From NCBI RefSeq assembly GCF_030127105.1, contig NZ_CP126161.1, positions 806,001 to 870,000 of the forward strand: 64,000 bases of DNA, in the 5' to 3' direction. How positions within the stretch are numbered: the first letter of the stretch is position 1; every line of letters starts with the position of its first letter. This stretch comes from Haloarcula pelagica. GTDB lineage: Archaea; Halobacteriota; Halobacteria; Halobacteriales; Haloarculaceae. This document shows positions 34,241 through 43,939 of this stretch, piece by piece. A model generated the notes under the pieces. It saw only the letters and a program-made list of their open reading frames with translations. It did no database searches and was not told the DNA's origin. The position numbers were made by a program, and so were the translations under genes.

Positions 34241-36430
34241 TTACTGGATCCGGGTGCCAAGCGGCGCGTCCTCGTGGGTGGTCAGCAGGTCGGCCTCGTC
34301 GCCGGCCGCCAGCACCATCCCGTCGGACTCGACGCCGAACAGCTCGGCCTTCTCCATGTTGGCGAGCAGGATGACACGGGTCCCCGGGAGCTCCTCGACA
34401 TCGTGGAGCTTCGCCAGGCCGGCGACGACCTGCCGGACCTCGTGACCGATGTCGACCTCCAGTTTGAGGAGCTTGTCCGCGCCCTCGACGGGGTCGGCGC
34501 TGACGATCTCGCCGACCCGCATGTCGATCCCCTCGAAGTCCTCGAAGCCGATGCGCTCCTCGACGAGCGGTTCGAGGTCGGCAGGCTCGGCTTCGTCGTC
34601 CGCGTCCTCGCCGTCTTCGTCGTCCGCACCCTCACCGTCGTCCTCGCTCGCGGCCTCGACGCGGCGCCGGAGCTGCTCCTGGAGCGCTTCGGTGTGGTCG
34701 TCCTCGACCTGCTCGAACAGCTCGACGGGCTCGTCGAACTCGGCGGGCGGTTCCGACAGGGCGGTCTCCAGGGTCACGTCGGCGACGGAACCGCGCTCGC
34801 CCAGCTGGCCCCACAGGCGCTCGGCCTTGCCGGGCATGACCGGCTGCATGACGACGGCGACGGCCTTCGTCAGTTGCACGCAGTCACGGATGACCTGGGC
34901 CGCCTCCTCGGGGTCGTCGCCGACGAGGTTCCAGGGCTCGTTGCGCTGGATGTACTCGTTGCCGTAGTTCGACAGCTCGATCGCTACGTCGGCCAGCGAC
35001 CGGATGTCGTACTCCCGGACGGCGGTCTCGAACTCGTCGATGGCCGCTTCGATGCGGGCCTCGACATCGTCGCTGACCGCAGCGTCGGGCGTGCCGTCGT
35101 AGTTGCGGTGGGCAAAGAGCAGCGACCGGTAGGCGAAGTTCCCGACGTTGCCCACGAGTTCGCCGTTGACCCGCTCGGCGAAACGGTCCCAGGAGAAGTC
35201 CACGTCCATCTCCAGGCCCGCGCCGGTGGCGATGTAGTACCGGAACAGGTCCGGGTGGAAACCGGCGTCGAGGTACTCCTCGGCCCAGACCGCGCGGTTC
35301 CGGGAAGTCGAGAGGGCTTTCCCGTCGATGCCGACGAAGCCGGTCGCGAGGATGGTTCGGGGCTCGTTGTAGCCCGCGCCCCGCAGCATCGCCGGCCAGA
35401 AGACGGCGTGGTGCTGGATGATGTCCCGGCCGATGACGTGGATGATCTCGCCGTTGTCCGCGCTCCAGTCGTCGTCCCACGCGGTGCCGTGCTGGGTCTC
35501 GCCGTCGAGTTTCCAGACCGCTTCCCAGTCGTACTCGTCGGCGCCGACCCGCTCTGAGTACTGTTTCGTACTGGCGACGTACTCGATGGGCGCGTCGACC
35601 CAGACGTACAGCACGAGGTCGTCGCCGTCGGCGTCTGCGGCTTCGCCGCTTCCTTCTTCACGTTGCTCCTCCGGAGCAACGCTGTCCCCGGGGTAGTCGA
35701 TCCCCCAGTCCATGTCCCGCGTGATACAGAGGTCCTGCAGTTCGCCCTCGACCCACTCGCGGGGCTGGTTCTGGGCGTTGTCGGTCCCCTCCAGACGGTC
35801 CAGAAAGCCCTGGAGGTAGTCCTGGAAGTCCGCCAGACGGAGGAACTTGTGCTCGCGCTCGCGGTACTCGGCTGGGTTGCCCGTGATCGTGCTGACGGGG
35901 TCCTCGATCTCGCCGGGTTCGAGGTGGCGCTGGCACCCCTCGTCGCACTCGTCGCCGCGGGCCTGCTCGCCACAGTACGGACAGGTCCCCTCGACGAAGC
36001 GGTCGGGCAGGGGCTGGTCCTCCTCGGTGTCCCAGGCGACCTGGATCTCCTTCTCGTGGACGTGGTCGTTGTCGATCCACGACCGGACGAACTCCTGGGT
36101 GAGTTCGGTGTTCGTCTCGTCGTCGGTGTGGCCGTAGTTGTCGAACTCGACGTTGAACTGCGGGAACGTCTCGGCGTAGGTCTCGTGGTACTCCAGGGCG
36201 AACTCGCGGGGCTCGACGCCCTTCTCGGCGGCGTTGACTGCCACCGGCGTCCCGTGCATGTCCGACCCACAGACGAAGGCTGTCTGCTGGCCGATGCGAC
36301 GCAGGGCACGCGAGAGGGCGTCCCCGTCGACGTACGTCCGGAGGTGGCCCACGTGCAGGTCGCCGTTGGCGTAGGGTAACCCGCAGGTCACCACCGCCGG
36401 CTGGTCCGTCGGGAACTCGTCGTGACTCAT
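34241..36430 (-). CDS. metG: Methionyl-tRNA synthetase
   Basis: Charges tRNA-Met with methionine. The 729-residue enzyme has PYANGDLHVGHLR (HIGH-type), a zinc knuckle with CPYCGEQARGDECDEGCQRH (about 150-170), a KALSTSR loop in place of KMSKS, and a C-terminal EMAP-like tRNA-binding domain (about 620-729, MRVGEI ... VVAGLA). Residues about 250-265 (VAPEEQREEGSGEAAD) are an insertion encoded by a pair of hairpins nearly identical to one in topA. An acidic linker precedes the C-terminal domain. Confidence 0.95.
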   Translation of the reverse strand: MSHDEFPTDQPAVVTCGLPYANGDLHVGHLRTYVDGDALSRALRRIGQQTAFVCGSDMHGTPVAVNAAEKGVEPREFALEYHETYAETFPQFNVEFDNYGHTDDETNTELTQEFVRSWIDNDHVHEKEIQVAWDTEEDQPLPDRFVEGTCPYCGEQARGDECDEGCQRHLEPGEIEDPVSTITGNPAEYREREHKFLRLADFQDYLQGFLDRLEGTDNAQNQPREWVEGELQDLCITRDMDWGIDYPGDSVAPEEQREEGSGEAADADGDDLVLYVWVDAPIEYVASTKQYSERVGADEYDWEAVWKLDGETQHGTAWDDDWSADNGEIIHVIGRDIIQHHAVFWPAMLRGAGYNEPRTILATGFVGIDGKALSTSRNRAVWAEEYLDAGFHPDLFRYYIATGAGLEMDVDFSWDRFAERVNGELVGNVGNFAYRSLLFAHRNYDGTPDAAVSDDVEARIEAAIDEFETAVREYDIRSLADVAIELSNYGNEYIQRNEPWNLVGDDPEEAAQVIRDCVQLTKAVAVVMQPVMPGKAERLWGQLGERGSVADVTLETALSEPPAEFDEPVELFEQVEDDHTEALQEQLRRRVEAASEDDGEGADDEDGEDADDEAEPADLEPLVEERIGFEDFEGIDMRVGEIVSADPVEGADKLLKLEVDIGHEVRQVVAGLAKLHDVEELPGTRVILLANMEKAELFGVESDGMVLAAGDEADLLTTHEDAPLGTRIQ
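35637..35681. repeat. Palindromic element inserted in metG
   Basis: Two hairpins lie 11 bases apart within the metG frame. The first is GCGGC/GCCGC with loop TTC (35637-35649). The second has 9-bp arms CGTTGCTCC/GGAGCAACG and loop TCC (35661-35681). The same arrangement, with an 8-base spacer and the same reading frame, occurs in topA at 56437-56479. It sits in a surface position of the catalytic domain between GIDYPGD and LVLYVWVDAP. Confidence 0.85.
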
Positions 36431-36488
36431 ACCCGGTCTGTGCCGCCGGCGGGTCAAAAGGGAGGCGGTTTCCGCGCGGCCGGCAGCG

Positions 36489-37166
36489 TCAGTCGAGGAT
36501 CTCCAGCCCGCCGAAGGCGACGAACCCGGTCACCACGAGGTCGACCGTCTCGTGTTCGGCCTCGCTCCGCGGGCGGCTGTCCTCGCTCGCCCCGAACAGC
36601 GGCAACACGTCGATCCGGACGTTCCACTCCCGGGGCACGCGGAGCTCGGTCCCGCCGAAGATCGAGGTTGTGCTGACGTGGGCCGGCGGGTCGGCGATCG
36701 CGGCGTCCCGGAGGTCAAGTTCCACGCCGCCGAAGACGGCTGTCAGGTCCGCGTTCCGGAACTCTGCCGACGTGACACGCCGGTCGGCGCCGCCGAAGAA
36801 CGCGAACGCGGAGACGGCGTCGCTGTCCTGACTCCGGGCGCGGGCACGCCGCTGGCTCAGCACCAGCGAAACCCCGAGCAGGATCACCAACACCGGCCAG
36901 AACTGGAGGACATCGCGGGCGGCGAGGACATCCAGCGCGACCAGTTGCCACGCCGTCGCGACCAGGACGACCAACAGCGGGCCGACGAGGTTCCGGAAGC
37001 CACTGGAGACCAGCGCGTAGACGCCGAGCAGGATGAACAGCGACGGCACGAATCGGAACAGGCTCCCGACATCGAACAGCCCCGTCGAGCGGGCGAGCAG
37101 TCCGAGCCCGACGAGGACGATGATGGCACCGAGCAGGGTCTGAGCGGTGATGCGGCGGGGGCTCAT
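36489..37166 (-). CDS. LiaF-like membrane protein
   Basis: A 225-residue protein with four N-terminal membrane spans (about 8-105, LLGAIIVLVGLGLLARSTGLF and three more) and a C-terminal soluble beta-helical domain (about 120-225) with repeated FFGGADRRV, VFGGVEL, IFGGTELRVP, FVAFGGLEI units. This is the architecture of the LiaF/YvqF sensor inhibitor family of Gram-positive bacteria, with a LiaF-TM domain first. In haloarchaea the partner kinase is unknown, so signalling at the membrane is inference. Confidence 0.8.
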   Translation of the reverse strand: MSPRRITAQTLLGAIIVLVGLGLLARSTGLFDVGSLFRFVPSLFILLGVYALVSSGFRNLVGPLLVVLVATAWQLVALDVLAARDVLQFWPVLVILLGVSLVLSQRRARARSQDSDAVSAFAFFGGADRRVTSAEFRNADLTAVFGGVELDLRDAAIADPPAHVSTTSIFGGTELRVPREWNVRIDVLPLFGASEDSRPRSEAEHETVDLVVTGFVAFGGLEILD

Positions 37167-37224
37167 ACGGGGATGTTGTTGGCGATACTACAAGAAACTG
37201 CGCTGGCACCCGCTGGCACGGGGG

Positions 37225-37818
37225 TTACAACAGCGCCAGCGTCCCGCCGGCCAGTCCCAGCGTGACGAGCAGACGGCCCGCGCTGCCGGCGAACGTCGCC
37301 GCACCGAAACGGAGGTAGTCCTCCTCCAGGACGGTGAAGGCGTAGATCGACAGCGTGTCCGGGAAGAAGGGGACACACAGCGCCAGCGCGAGGCCGACGT
37401 AGCCGTACTTCTTCGCGATCTGGATGGTCTTCCGTTCGGACCACTCGATGATGTCGAACCGGGACTGTTTGATCCGCCGGACCAGCGGGCCGTACTCCTT
37501 TGCCTCCTGACCGATGTGGAAGGCGAAGAGACTGCCCAGTGCCTTGCCGAACGCGCTGACGACGATGATGACCGCCATGTTCCCCGTCGTCGACAGCCCC
37601 AGGCGGAGCGTCTCCGCGGGCACGAGGACGACCTCGCTGGGCAGCGGGAGGATGAAGGCGATCAGGAACGAGTACAGCCCGATGATACCGAGCCCCGTCG
37701 GTCCCGTCGCGGTACAGACGGCGTCCTCTAACGGCGTCAGCGCCGTTCCCGACGACGTACAGTCACCGACGAAGATGACCAGCGCCTGGAGGGATGCTAC
37801 CGGGTCCACACCCCCCAT
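37225..37818 (-). CDS. VTT-domain membrane protein (DedA/YqaA-like)
   Basis: A 197-residue membrane protein with about five spans. FILPLPSEVVLVPAETL is the first conserved VTT/SNARE-associated motif, and GYVGLALALCVPFFPDTLSIYAF is the second hairpin. VTT proteins in bacteria and eukaryotes act as lipid scramblases or transporters; archaeal members are uncharacterised. The ATG at 37818 is used. It lies 58 bp upstream of the LiaF-like gene in the same direction and may share its transcript. Confidence 0.82.
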   Translation of the reverse strand: MGGVDPVASLQALVIFVGDCTSSGTALTPLEDAVCTATGPTGLGIIGLYSFLIAFILPLPSEVVLVPAETLRLGLSTTGNMAVIIVVSAFGKALGSLFAFHIGQEAKEYGPLVRRIKQSRFDIIEWSERKTIQIAKKYGYVGLALALCVPFFPDTLSIYAFTVLEEDYLRFGAATFAGSAGRLLVTLGLAGGTLALL

Positions 37819-37892
37819 AGCAATCAGGGGGTTCTAAAGCTTGGTATGTGTTCTCGGGAGGACTACCCAACGGGAAGGGAGCGGACCATCCG

Positions 37893-38049
37893 GCACCGGT
37901 CCGGATCGGCGACGAACGACCGCTGCACCGGCCCCCACCTTTTTACTGTAAGTGATGTCCGGAGGCACCCGGGCCGAAAACGCATCCTGCTCCGTTCGCG
38001 GTCGTGCTCAGTACCAGTCCAGATCGGCGACGAACGACCGCAGCATCGA
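37893..38049. repeat. Duplicated 3' end of mfnA flanking an inserted segment
   Basis: The last 12 codons of mfnA (38011-38049) recur at 37893-37931 with 33 of 39 matching bases, including 20 identical in a row. The copies are 118 nt apart. The intervening segment (37932-38010) contains CCCCCACCTTTTTACTG, matching the CCCACCTTTTT at 2406, and shows no gene. The duplicate codes VQRSFVADPDRC-like residues but lies outside any real gene. Confidence 0.8.
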
Positions 38050-39060
38050 CCGGGTGACGTGTGGCATACAGACGACCCGCATCTCGCCAGCACCGGTCTT
38101 GGAGACGCGCCAGCCCCGCTCGCGGAGTTCGTCGGTCATCGGCACCGAGAGGTCCGCGGCGACCAGCGGGAGTTCCGGGCCGACGACCTCGTGGCCGCGG
38201 GCGTCGAGTTGGTCGGCCAGCCACTCGGCGTTTGCCATCGAACGCTCGTACTGCTCGCGGTAGCCGGCCGGCCACAGCGCCTCCATGGCGGCGACCGCCG
38301 AGGCGACGCCGGCGCCCGAGCGGGTGCCGGTCAGCGTCAACTGGCTCGTCGACTCCAGATACGGCGTCTCGACGGCCAGTTCGTCGAGCAGCGAGCGGTC
38401 CCGTGCGAGCAAGCCACCGGCGGGGACCGCGGCCTGCCCGACCTTGTGGGGATCGATGGTCAGGGTGTCCACGTCGGCGTGGCCGAAGTGCCAGTCGTGG
38501 TCGGTAAACGGGAGGTAGAACCCGCCCCAGGCGGCGTCGACGTGACACAGCGCGCCGGCGTCGGCCGCCAGATCGGCGATGGCGGGGATCGGATCGACGT
38601 AGCCGTACTCCGTCGAGCCGGCGACGCCGACCACACAGACCGTGTCGTCGTCGATCAGTTCGGCCATCGCCTCGACGTTCACGCGGTGGTCCCGGGCTGG
38701 CGCCGTCCGGAGCTCTACGTCGAGCACGTCTGCGGCCTTGGTAAACGAGAAGTGCGCGTGGACCGGCGCGACGACGTTCGGGTCGTCGGTGTCGGCGCGG
38801 TTGCGGGCGATCCGGACCGCCTGGACGTTCGCCTCGGTCCCGCCGGAGGCGACGTAGCCCGCCGGGTTCGGGAGGCCGGCCAGTTCGCCGAGGGAGTCGA
38901 CGGCGTCGGCCTCCAGATCCGCGATCGTCTCGTACGTTCCCGGGTCGCCAGGATTCGTCGCGAGAAACCGTTCGGCGGCCTCGCGGGCCGCCGGGTGCGG
39001 GACCGTACACATCGACGAGAGGACGCGTTCGAAATCCTGTGGTTCGGCCCGCTGAAGCAT
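38008..39060 (-). CDS. mfnA: L-tyrosine/L-aspartate decarboxylase, MfnA-type (PLP)
   Basis: A 350-residue PLP enzyme of the group II decarboxylases. [13 protein letters not shown] holds the cofactor Asp, and [11 protein letters not shown] the Schiff-base Lys206; [12 protein letters not shown] is the PLP phosphate loop. In methanogens MfnA makes tyramine for methanofuran, which haloarchaea lack. Here the likely role is aspartate to beta-alanine for coenzyme A, as for archaeal relatives. I use the ATG at 39060. The 3' end is duplicated downstream. Confidence 0.9.
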   Translation of the reverse strand: MLQRAEPQDFERVLSSMCTVPHPAAREAAERFLATNPGDPGTYETIADLEADAVDSLGELAGLPNPAGYVASGGTEANVQAVRIARNRADTDDPNVVAPVHAHFSFTKAADVLDVELRTAPARDHRVNVEAMAELIDDDTVCVVGVAGSTEYGYVDPIPAIADLAADAGALCHVDAAWGGFYLPFTDHDWHFGHADVDTLTIDPHKVGQAAVPAGGLLARDRSLLDELAVETPYLESTSQLTLTGTRSGAGVASAVAAMEALWPAGYREQYERSMANAEWLADQLDARGHEVVGPELPLVAADLSVPMTDELRERGWRVSKTGAGEMRVVCMPHVTRSMLRSFVADLDWY

Positions 39061-39169
39061 TCTATCGACTATACGGAAGGCAAACGGTTTATCGGTTTTG
39101 CTCGGGCGACGGCCGAGTTCCGGGTTCGCGGAGAACGGCGACATCGCCACTGTCCCGCTGGCTGGCCGT

Positions 39170-39643
39170 TCACACGAACGGTAGCAGTCGCCGCGCCAGC
39201 GACACCACCCCGGAGAGAGCGGCGAACCCCCCGATGCCGATGAACACGAAGTGGAACAGTTCGGCGCTCTCTTCGAGCAGGAAGGATCGCTCGGGCGCAG
39301 CGGGGTCGACGTAGACGGTCACGGCGTCCCCCTCGGCGTACTCCCGGACGATCTCGGCCGCGCGTGACTCGGACGTGCTCTGGCGGCCGGTGCCCGGGAA
39401 GACGTTGTCGTTCGTGAACGACTGGCCGTCGTACTCGTAGCGGTAGGTGACCACGGGGTAGTAGCTCGTGGCGTCGTCGGGGTCGGCCGGTCGATCGATC
39501 TCGACCTCGGAGGCGACGACGGTCCCCTCGATCGGCACGCTGTTCTCGATGGCCGCCTGCTGGTCGACGTAGAGGTACCCACCCAATCCGGCGAACACGA
39601 CGCCGAGAGCGATCAACACGATTGCCTGTCCGAGCGAACCCAT
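39170..39643 (-). CDS. DUF3592 membrane protein
   Basis: A 157-residue protein with one N-terminal span ([22 protein letters not shown]), an extracytoplasmic beta-rich domain (about 35-120) and a C-terminal span. [20 protein letters not shown] and [28 protein letters not shown] are the signature of DUF3592. Function unknown; similar proteins are often in envelope operons. It lies 109 bp upstream of mfnA in the same direction. Confidence 0.85.
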   Translation of the reverse strand: MGSLGQAIVLIALGVVFAGLGGYLYVDQQAAIENSVPIEGTVVASEVEIDRPADPDDATSYYPVVTYRYEYDGQSFTNDNVFPGTGRQSTSESRAAEIVREYAEGDAVTVYVDPAAPERSFLLEESAELFHFVFIGIGGFAALSGVVSLARRLLPFV

Positions 39644-39683
39644 ACATCCAGCGGGAGCGACGACGAGATAAGCCTTCGCCGGG

Positions 39684-40589
39684 TCACCAGTTCGACGGAC
39701 CGATCTTCTTCGTGGCCTTGGCGCGAAAGCCGGTCGGCCCGATCAGCGACTCGAAGACGGTCTGGCGCTCGGAGTCGAGCGCGCCGCCGAAAGAGCCGAC
39801 CCGCATCGTCCGGTAGGTCTCGAACCCCTTGTCGTTGGAGTAGAAGTAGACGGCGCCGTGGAGCAACCCGTGGATCCGGTCGTCGTCACGAACGTCGCTC
39901 GCCCGGCGGTCGAGTTTGACGAAGGCGACGTTGCCCCAGTTGACGACGGCCTCGCGCAGTCCCATCAGGAAGGCGATCTCCCGCCCCTTCGAGAGGCCGA
40001 ACTCGGTCGCGCGCTCGATGTCCGACAGCGAGTCGACGACGACAATGTCGTCGGGTGACTCGGTGATCGCCTCGCTGATCTCTTCGAGGAGGTCGCCGAA
40101 CGTGGCGTCGTCGGCGGTCCCGTCCTCGTCCTCGACGGTCGTCTCGGCGGCCTCGATCTCGCTGTCGCCCCGGCGGGCGTCGAACAGCGCTTTCGGGACC
40201 GGCAGCAGTTCCATGAACCGCTGGGAGAAGTCCACGACGGTCATGTTGTCCGTCAGCGTCTCGAACTGGTAGCCGTCGAGCACCGCGTCCAGTTCGCTGT
40301 AGACGTGCTCGCGGTCCTGCGAGAGGGTGACGTAGGTGACCGACTCGGGAATCGTGTCGCTCCGCCGTGACAGTCCGTTCGGGACCATCTCCGGGGTGTG
40401 TTTCGCCAGCATCAGCGTCGCCAGACTCGTGTAGACGAAGGCGTCGCCGCCGGCGTCGGGCGCGCCGGCGACGAGAACCGTGCTGCCGGTCGGGACCCCG
40501 CGGACGTTGCCGTCCAGTCCCGGGATCCCGAAGGGCATGTACGAGACGCCCGCACTGATGCTCTTTGCCTCCGGTGCGGAAGGTGTCAT
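39684..40589 (-). CDS. KaiC/RAD55-like RecA-fold protein with degenerate Walker A
   Basis: A 301-residue protein. The N-terminal MPFGIPGLDGNVRGVP and VVVDSLSDIERATEF (Walker B-like) are typical of haloarchaeal RAD55-family signalling ATPases, but the P-loop reads AGAPDAGGDAFV and lacks the Gly-Lys-Thr/Ser, so ATP hydrolysis is doubtful. An acidic insertion (about 155-185) is present. The ATG at 40589 gives MTPSAPEAKS, with CCACTTTTTAC as a TATA-like element upstream. Probably a regulatory or partner-binding protein. Confidence 0.8.
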   Translation of the reverse strand: MTPSAPEAKSISAGVSYMPFGIPGLDGNVRGVPTGSTVLVAGAPDAGGDAFVYTSLATLMLAKHTPEMVPNGLSRRSDTIPESVTYVTLSQDREHVYSELDAVLDGYQFETLTDNMTVVDFSQRFMELLPVPKALFDARRGDSEIEAAETTVEDEDGTADDATFGDLLEEISEAITESPDDIVVVDSLSDIERATEFGLSKGREIAFLMGLREAVVNWGNVAFVKLDRRASDVRDDDRIHGLLHGAVYFYSNDKGFETYRTMRVGSFGGALDSERQTVFESLIGPTGFRAKATKKIGPSNW

Positions 40590-40632
40590 ACCACGACGAC
40601 GGTGACGGGCGTAAAAAGTGGTGCGGGGGGTG

Positions 40633-42951
40633 TCAGCGAACCGACTCGAGCAGGAGCCGCTGTTCGACCCGCTTGACCTCGTGTTGGACATCGCGGACGG
40701 CGTCGATGTTCGGCGAGATGGAGGTGACGCCCTCGTCGACGAGGAACTGCACCATCTCGGGTTTCGAGGCGGCTTGGCCGCAGATACTCGTCGCCACGTC
40801 CGCTTCCCGGCAGGTACCGATGACCCGGCTCATCAGGTCCAGAACGGCCGGGTGGAGTTCGTCGAACCGGTCGGCGACGCCGCCGTTGTTGCGGTCGACC
40901 GCAAGCGTGTACTGCGTGAGGTCGTTCGTCCCGAACGAGACGAAGTCGATCCCGGCCTCGCACAGTTCGTCGATACAGAGCGCGCTGGCCGGCGTCTCGA
41001 CCATTACGCCCCAGTTGCGCTTCTCGGGGTCGATCCCGACCTCCCGCATGAGCGACTTCGCGCGCAGCACGTCCTCGGCGTCGGTCACCAGCGGCAACAT
41101 CAGTTCGACGTTGTCGTAGCCCAGGTCGAACAGCCGCTCGAACGCCCGGAGTTCGAGTTTGAACTCGCCGGGCCGGTCCAGGGACCGCCGGATGCCCCGA
41201 TAGCCAAGCATCGGGTTGTGCTCGCTGGGTTCGTCCTCGCCGCCCTGGAGCTGGCGGAACTCGTCGCTCGGCGCGTCCAGCGTCCGGACCCGAACCGGTC
41301 GGGGGTAAAACGCCTCGGCAGCGGTCCGGACGCCCTCGACGATCTCGTCGATGTAGGCCCGCTCGCCGTGGTCCTCGACGTAGCGGGCGGGCGTCTTGTC
41401 CGTCGAGAGGATCATGTGCTCGATCCGCAACAGGCCGACGCCGTCGGCGCCGGTCGCCGCGGCCCGCTCGGCGGCCTCGGGGATGGAGACGTTGACCTTC
41501 ACCTCCGTGCCGGTCATCGGCTTGACCGGGGAGTGCTCGCTGCTGGCCTGGGCGACAGGGTCCGGCTCCGCTTGCTCGTCGTCGTCCGTGGAGACGGTCG
41601 TCCCCTGTTCGACGGTGCCCATGTCGCCGTCGAGCGTGACCGTCTGGCCGTCGCGGAGTCGGTCGGTCGCGTCCTCGGCGCCGACGACCGCCGGTACGCC
41701 CAGTTCGCGGGAGACGATCGCCGCGTGACTCGTCATCCCGCCCTCGTCGGTGACGATGCCGGCCGCGCGTTTCATCGCCGGCACCATGTCCGGCGTGGTC
41801 ATCTCGGTGACGATGATGTCCCCCTCCGAGACCTTGTCGAGGTTGTCGAGTTTGGTGACGACGCTGACCGTGCCGGTCACCGTCCCCGGGCTGGAACCGA
41901 TCCCCGTCAGGCGCACGTCCTCTGGGGCCTCCATCTCGCCGCCGTCGGCGACGCCGGCCGCCGTGGCGTTCGTCGCCTCGCTTCCGCTTTCGGCGTCGGC
42001 ACTGCCGGCCGTCTCCTCGTCGATGGTCGTGATCGGCCGGGACTGCAGGACGTAGACGGTGTCGTCGTCGATCGCCCACTCCACGTCCTGTGGCTCGCCG
42101 TAGTGGGACTCGACCCGCTCGCCGATCGTCAGCAAGCGGTCGATCTCCTCGGGCGAGAGCACGCGCTCGGTCCGCTTTGCCTCGGGGACCGACCGCTCGA
42201 TGGTCTCTCCGTCCTCGCCCCGGACGCACATCACCTTCTTGTCGGCGACGGTGACCTCCTCGATATCGCCGCTCTCACGGTCGACGACGTAGTTGTCCGG
42301 CGAGACGGCGCCGGAGACGACCGCCTCGCCCAGCCCCCAGGCGGCTTCGAGGATCGCCGTCGGCGCGCCCGTCGACGGGTGGCTCGTGAACAACACGCCC
42401 GACTTCTCGGCGTCGACCATCTCCTGGACGACGACAGCGATGTCGACATCCGTATGCGAAAAGCCCTGTTCCTGCCGGTAGTAGATCGCTCGCTGGGTGA
42501 ACAGCGAGGCCCAACACTCCTTGACCCGGTCTAACAGGTCGGCCCGCGAGACGTTCAGGAACGTCTCCTGCTGGCCGGCGAAGGACGCGTCCGGGAGGTC
42601 CTCCGCGGTCGCCGAAGAGCGGACCGCTACGTCCGAATCGCCCATCTCGTCGTAGGCCGACAGCAGGTCCTCGCGGACAGACGGTGGCGTGTCGGTCTCC
42701 AGAATGAGGTCCTGTGCGTGTTCCGCCGCCGCCGCGAGCGCCTGGGAGTCGTCGCTGTCGATGTCGACCGCCTCGAACAGCTCCGTGTCGATCCCCGAGG
42801 CTTCGATAAACGAACGATAGGTGTCGGCCGTGACCACGAACGCCGACGGAACCGGGAGCCCGGCTGCGGTGAGTTCACCGAGAGACGCTGCCTTGCCGCC
42901 GACCACGTCGAGGTCGTCGGCACCGATATCGTCGAGCCACAGTGTTGGCAT
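40633..42951 (-). CDS. ppsA: Phosphoenolpyruvate synthase
   Basis: Converts pyruvate and ATP to PEP, AMP and phosphate at the start of gluconeogenesis. The 772-residue protein has an N-terminal ATP-grasp domain (VVGGKAASLGEL, DVAVRSSATAEDLPDASFAGQQ), a swivel domain with the phosphohistidine H409 in GGMTSHAAIV, and a C-terminal TIM barrel ending FVSFGTNDLTQYTLAVDRN and SICGQAAS with the catalytic Cys. An acidic Ala/Ser/Thr-rich linker (about 310-345) is present. Fits with fbp and gpmI. Confidence 0.96.
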   Translation of the reverse strand: MPTLWLDDIGADDLDVVGGKAASLGELTAAGLPVPSAFVVTADTYRSFIEASGIDTELFEAVDIDSDDSQALAAAAEHAQDLILETDTPPSVREDLLSAYDEMGDSDVAVRSSATAEDLPDASFAGQQETFLNVSRADLLDRVKECWASLFTQRAIYYRQEQGFSHTDVDIAVVVQEMVDAEKSGVLFTSHPSTGAPTAILEAAWGLGEAVVSGAVSPDNYVVDRESGDIEEVTVADKKVMCVRGEDGETIERSVPEAKRTERVLSPEEIDRLLTIGERVESHYGEPQDVEWAIDDDTVYVLQSRPITTIDEETAGSADAESGSEATNATAAGVADGGEMEAPEDVRLTGIGSSPGTVTGTVSVVTKLDNLDKVSEGDIIVTEMTTPDMVPAMKRAAGIVTDEGGMTSHAAIVSRELGVPAVVGAEDATDRLRDGQTVTLDGDMGTVEQGTTVSTDDDEQAEPDPVAQASSEHSPVKPMTGTEVKVNVSIPEAAERAAATGADGVGLLRIEHMILSTDKTPARYVEDHGERAYIDEIVEGVRTAAEAFYPRPVRVRTLDAPSDEFRQLQGGEDEPSEHNPMLGYRGIRRSLDRPGEFKLELRAFERLFDLGYDNVELMLPLVTDAEDVLRAKSLMREVGIDPEKRNWGVMVETPASALCIDELCEAGIDFVSFGTNDLTQYTLAVDRNNGGVADRFDELHPAVLDLMSRVIGTCREADVATSICGQAASKPEMVQFLVDEGVTSISPNIDAVRDVQHEVKRVEQRLLLESVR

Positions 42952-43036
42952 TGACTCACCGGGACGTTCATGAACGACGAGTATGGTCTTTCCGGTCGCG
43001 GCATTCCCGGCTTGTGCTCACTCGCAACCGAGGAAA

Positions 43037-43939
43037 TTATAGCTCGATGATGTCGTCGTCCTCGTCGGCCAGCGGGACGGTGAGATCGCCGGACAGCGTC
43101 GTGACGCCGCGGCCACCGATCCACACTTCCTGCCCGTCGGTATCGACTGTCACGGTGCCCGGGCGGTCGAGGAAGTGGCCCTGTTCGACGACCACCTGCT
43201 CGACGGTGCTGTCGATGGCGCCGTGCCGGCGGATGTAGGCCCCACAGGCCCCGGCGGCGGTCCCGGTCACCGGGTCCTCGCGGATGCCGGCGAGCGGCGC
43301 GAACGCCCGTCCGTGGAGCGTCGCCCGGCCGCTGATCGTGTCGAACGTGAACGGGTAGATTCCCTCGGCGTCGACGGCCCGGCAGAGCTCCTCGATCGCT
43401 GTCACGTCCGGGTCGACGCTGCTTATGTGCTCGAAGTAGTTCACCGGCACCAGCAGCCACGCGAACCCGGTGTCGCCGACCGACAGCGGGAGGTCGGCCC
43501 CCACGTCCCGCAGCGTCGCCACGTCCAGCCCCAGGGCGTCGGCGACCCGCTGTTCGTCCACGTCGACGGTGCGGATGTCGGCCTCGTCCTGTTCCATCCA
43601 GACCATCCCGTTTGCCTTGGTCTCGACCGCGAAGTCGCCGGCCGGGGTCGCCATCGTGTGCTGGCCGTCGTCGAGCCCCCGCTCGGCCAGCGCCGCGTGG
43701 GCCGCGACGGTCGCGTGCCCACAGAGGTCGACCTCCCGCTCGGGCGAGAAAAAGCGCAGTCGCCGGTCGGCGTCCTCGGCCGGCAGGACGAACGCCGTCT
43801 CGCTGGCCCCCAGTTCGCTCGCGATCGCCTGTAGCTGGTCGTCGGTCAGTCCGTCGGCGTCGGGCACCACGCCGGCTGGGTTGCCCGTCATCGGCTCCTC
43901 GGCGAAGGCATCGACGAGCAGCGCCTGTCTCGTCTCCAT
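43037..43939 (-). CDS. PhzF family isomerase/epimerase-like protein
   Basis: A 300-residue protein of the PhzF/diaminopimelate epimerase-like fold, two similar halves. VDAFAEEPMTGNPAGVV opens the protein, SETAFVLP holds the presumed catalytic Glu, EVDLCGHATVAAHAAL is the first helix, and EDPVTGTAAGACGAYI the equivalent in the second half. Family enzymes isomerise small acids; the substrate here is unknown. The ATG at 43939 gives METRQALLVDAF. Confidence 0.92.
   Translation of the reverse strand: METRQALLVDAFAEEPMTGNPAGVVPDADGLTDDQLQAIASELGASETAFVLPAEDADRRLRFFSPEREVDLCGHATVAAHAALAERGLDDGQHTMATPAGDFAVETKANGMVWMEQDEADIRTVDVDEQRVADALGLDVATLRDVGADLPLSVGDTGFAWLLVPVNYFEHISSVDPDVTAIEELCRAVDAEGIYPFTFDTISGRATLHGRAFAPLAGIREDPVTGTAAGACGAYIRRHGAIDSTVEQVVVEQGHFLDRPGTVTVDTDGQEVWIGGRGVTTLSGDLTVPLADEDDDIIEL

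Noticed and set aside
40605-40625. AAAAAGTGGTG near the RAD55-like gene as another copy of the AAAAGGTGG repeat edge
   Set aside because: It sits at the TATA position of the gene at 40589 and differs from the edge motif, with no hairpin or core motif nearby.
41930-42030. Possible palindromic insertion in the ppsA linker
   Set aside because: The Ala/Ser/Thr-rich linker has no perfect stem of 8 bp or more and no similarity to the metG/topA peptide.
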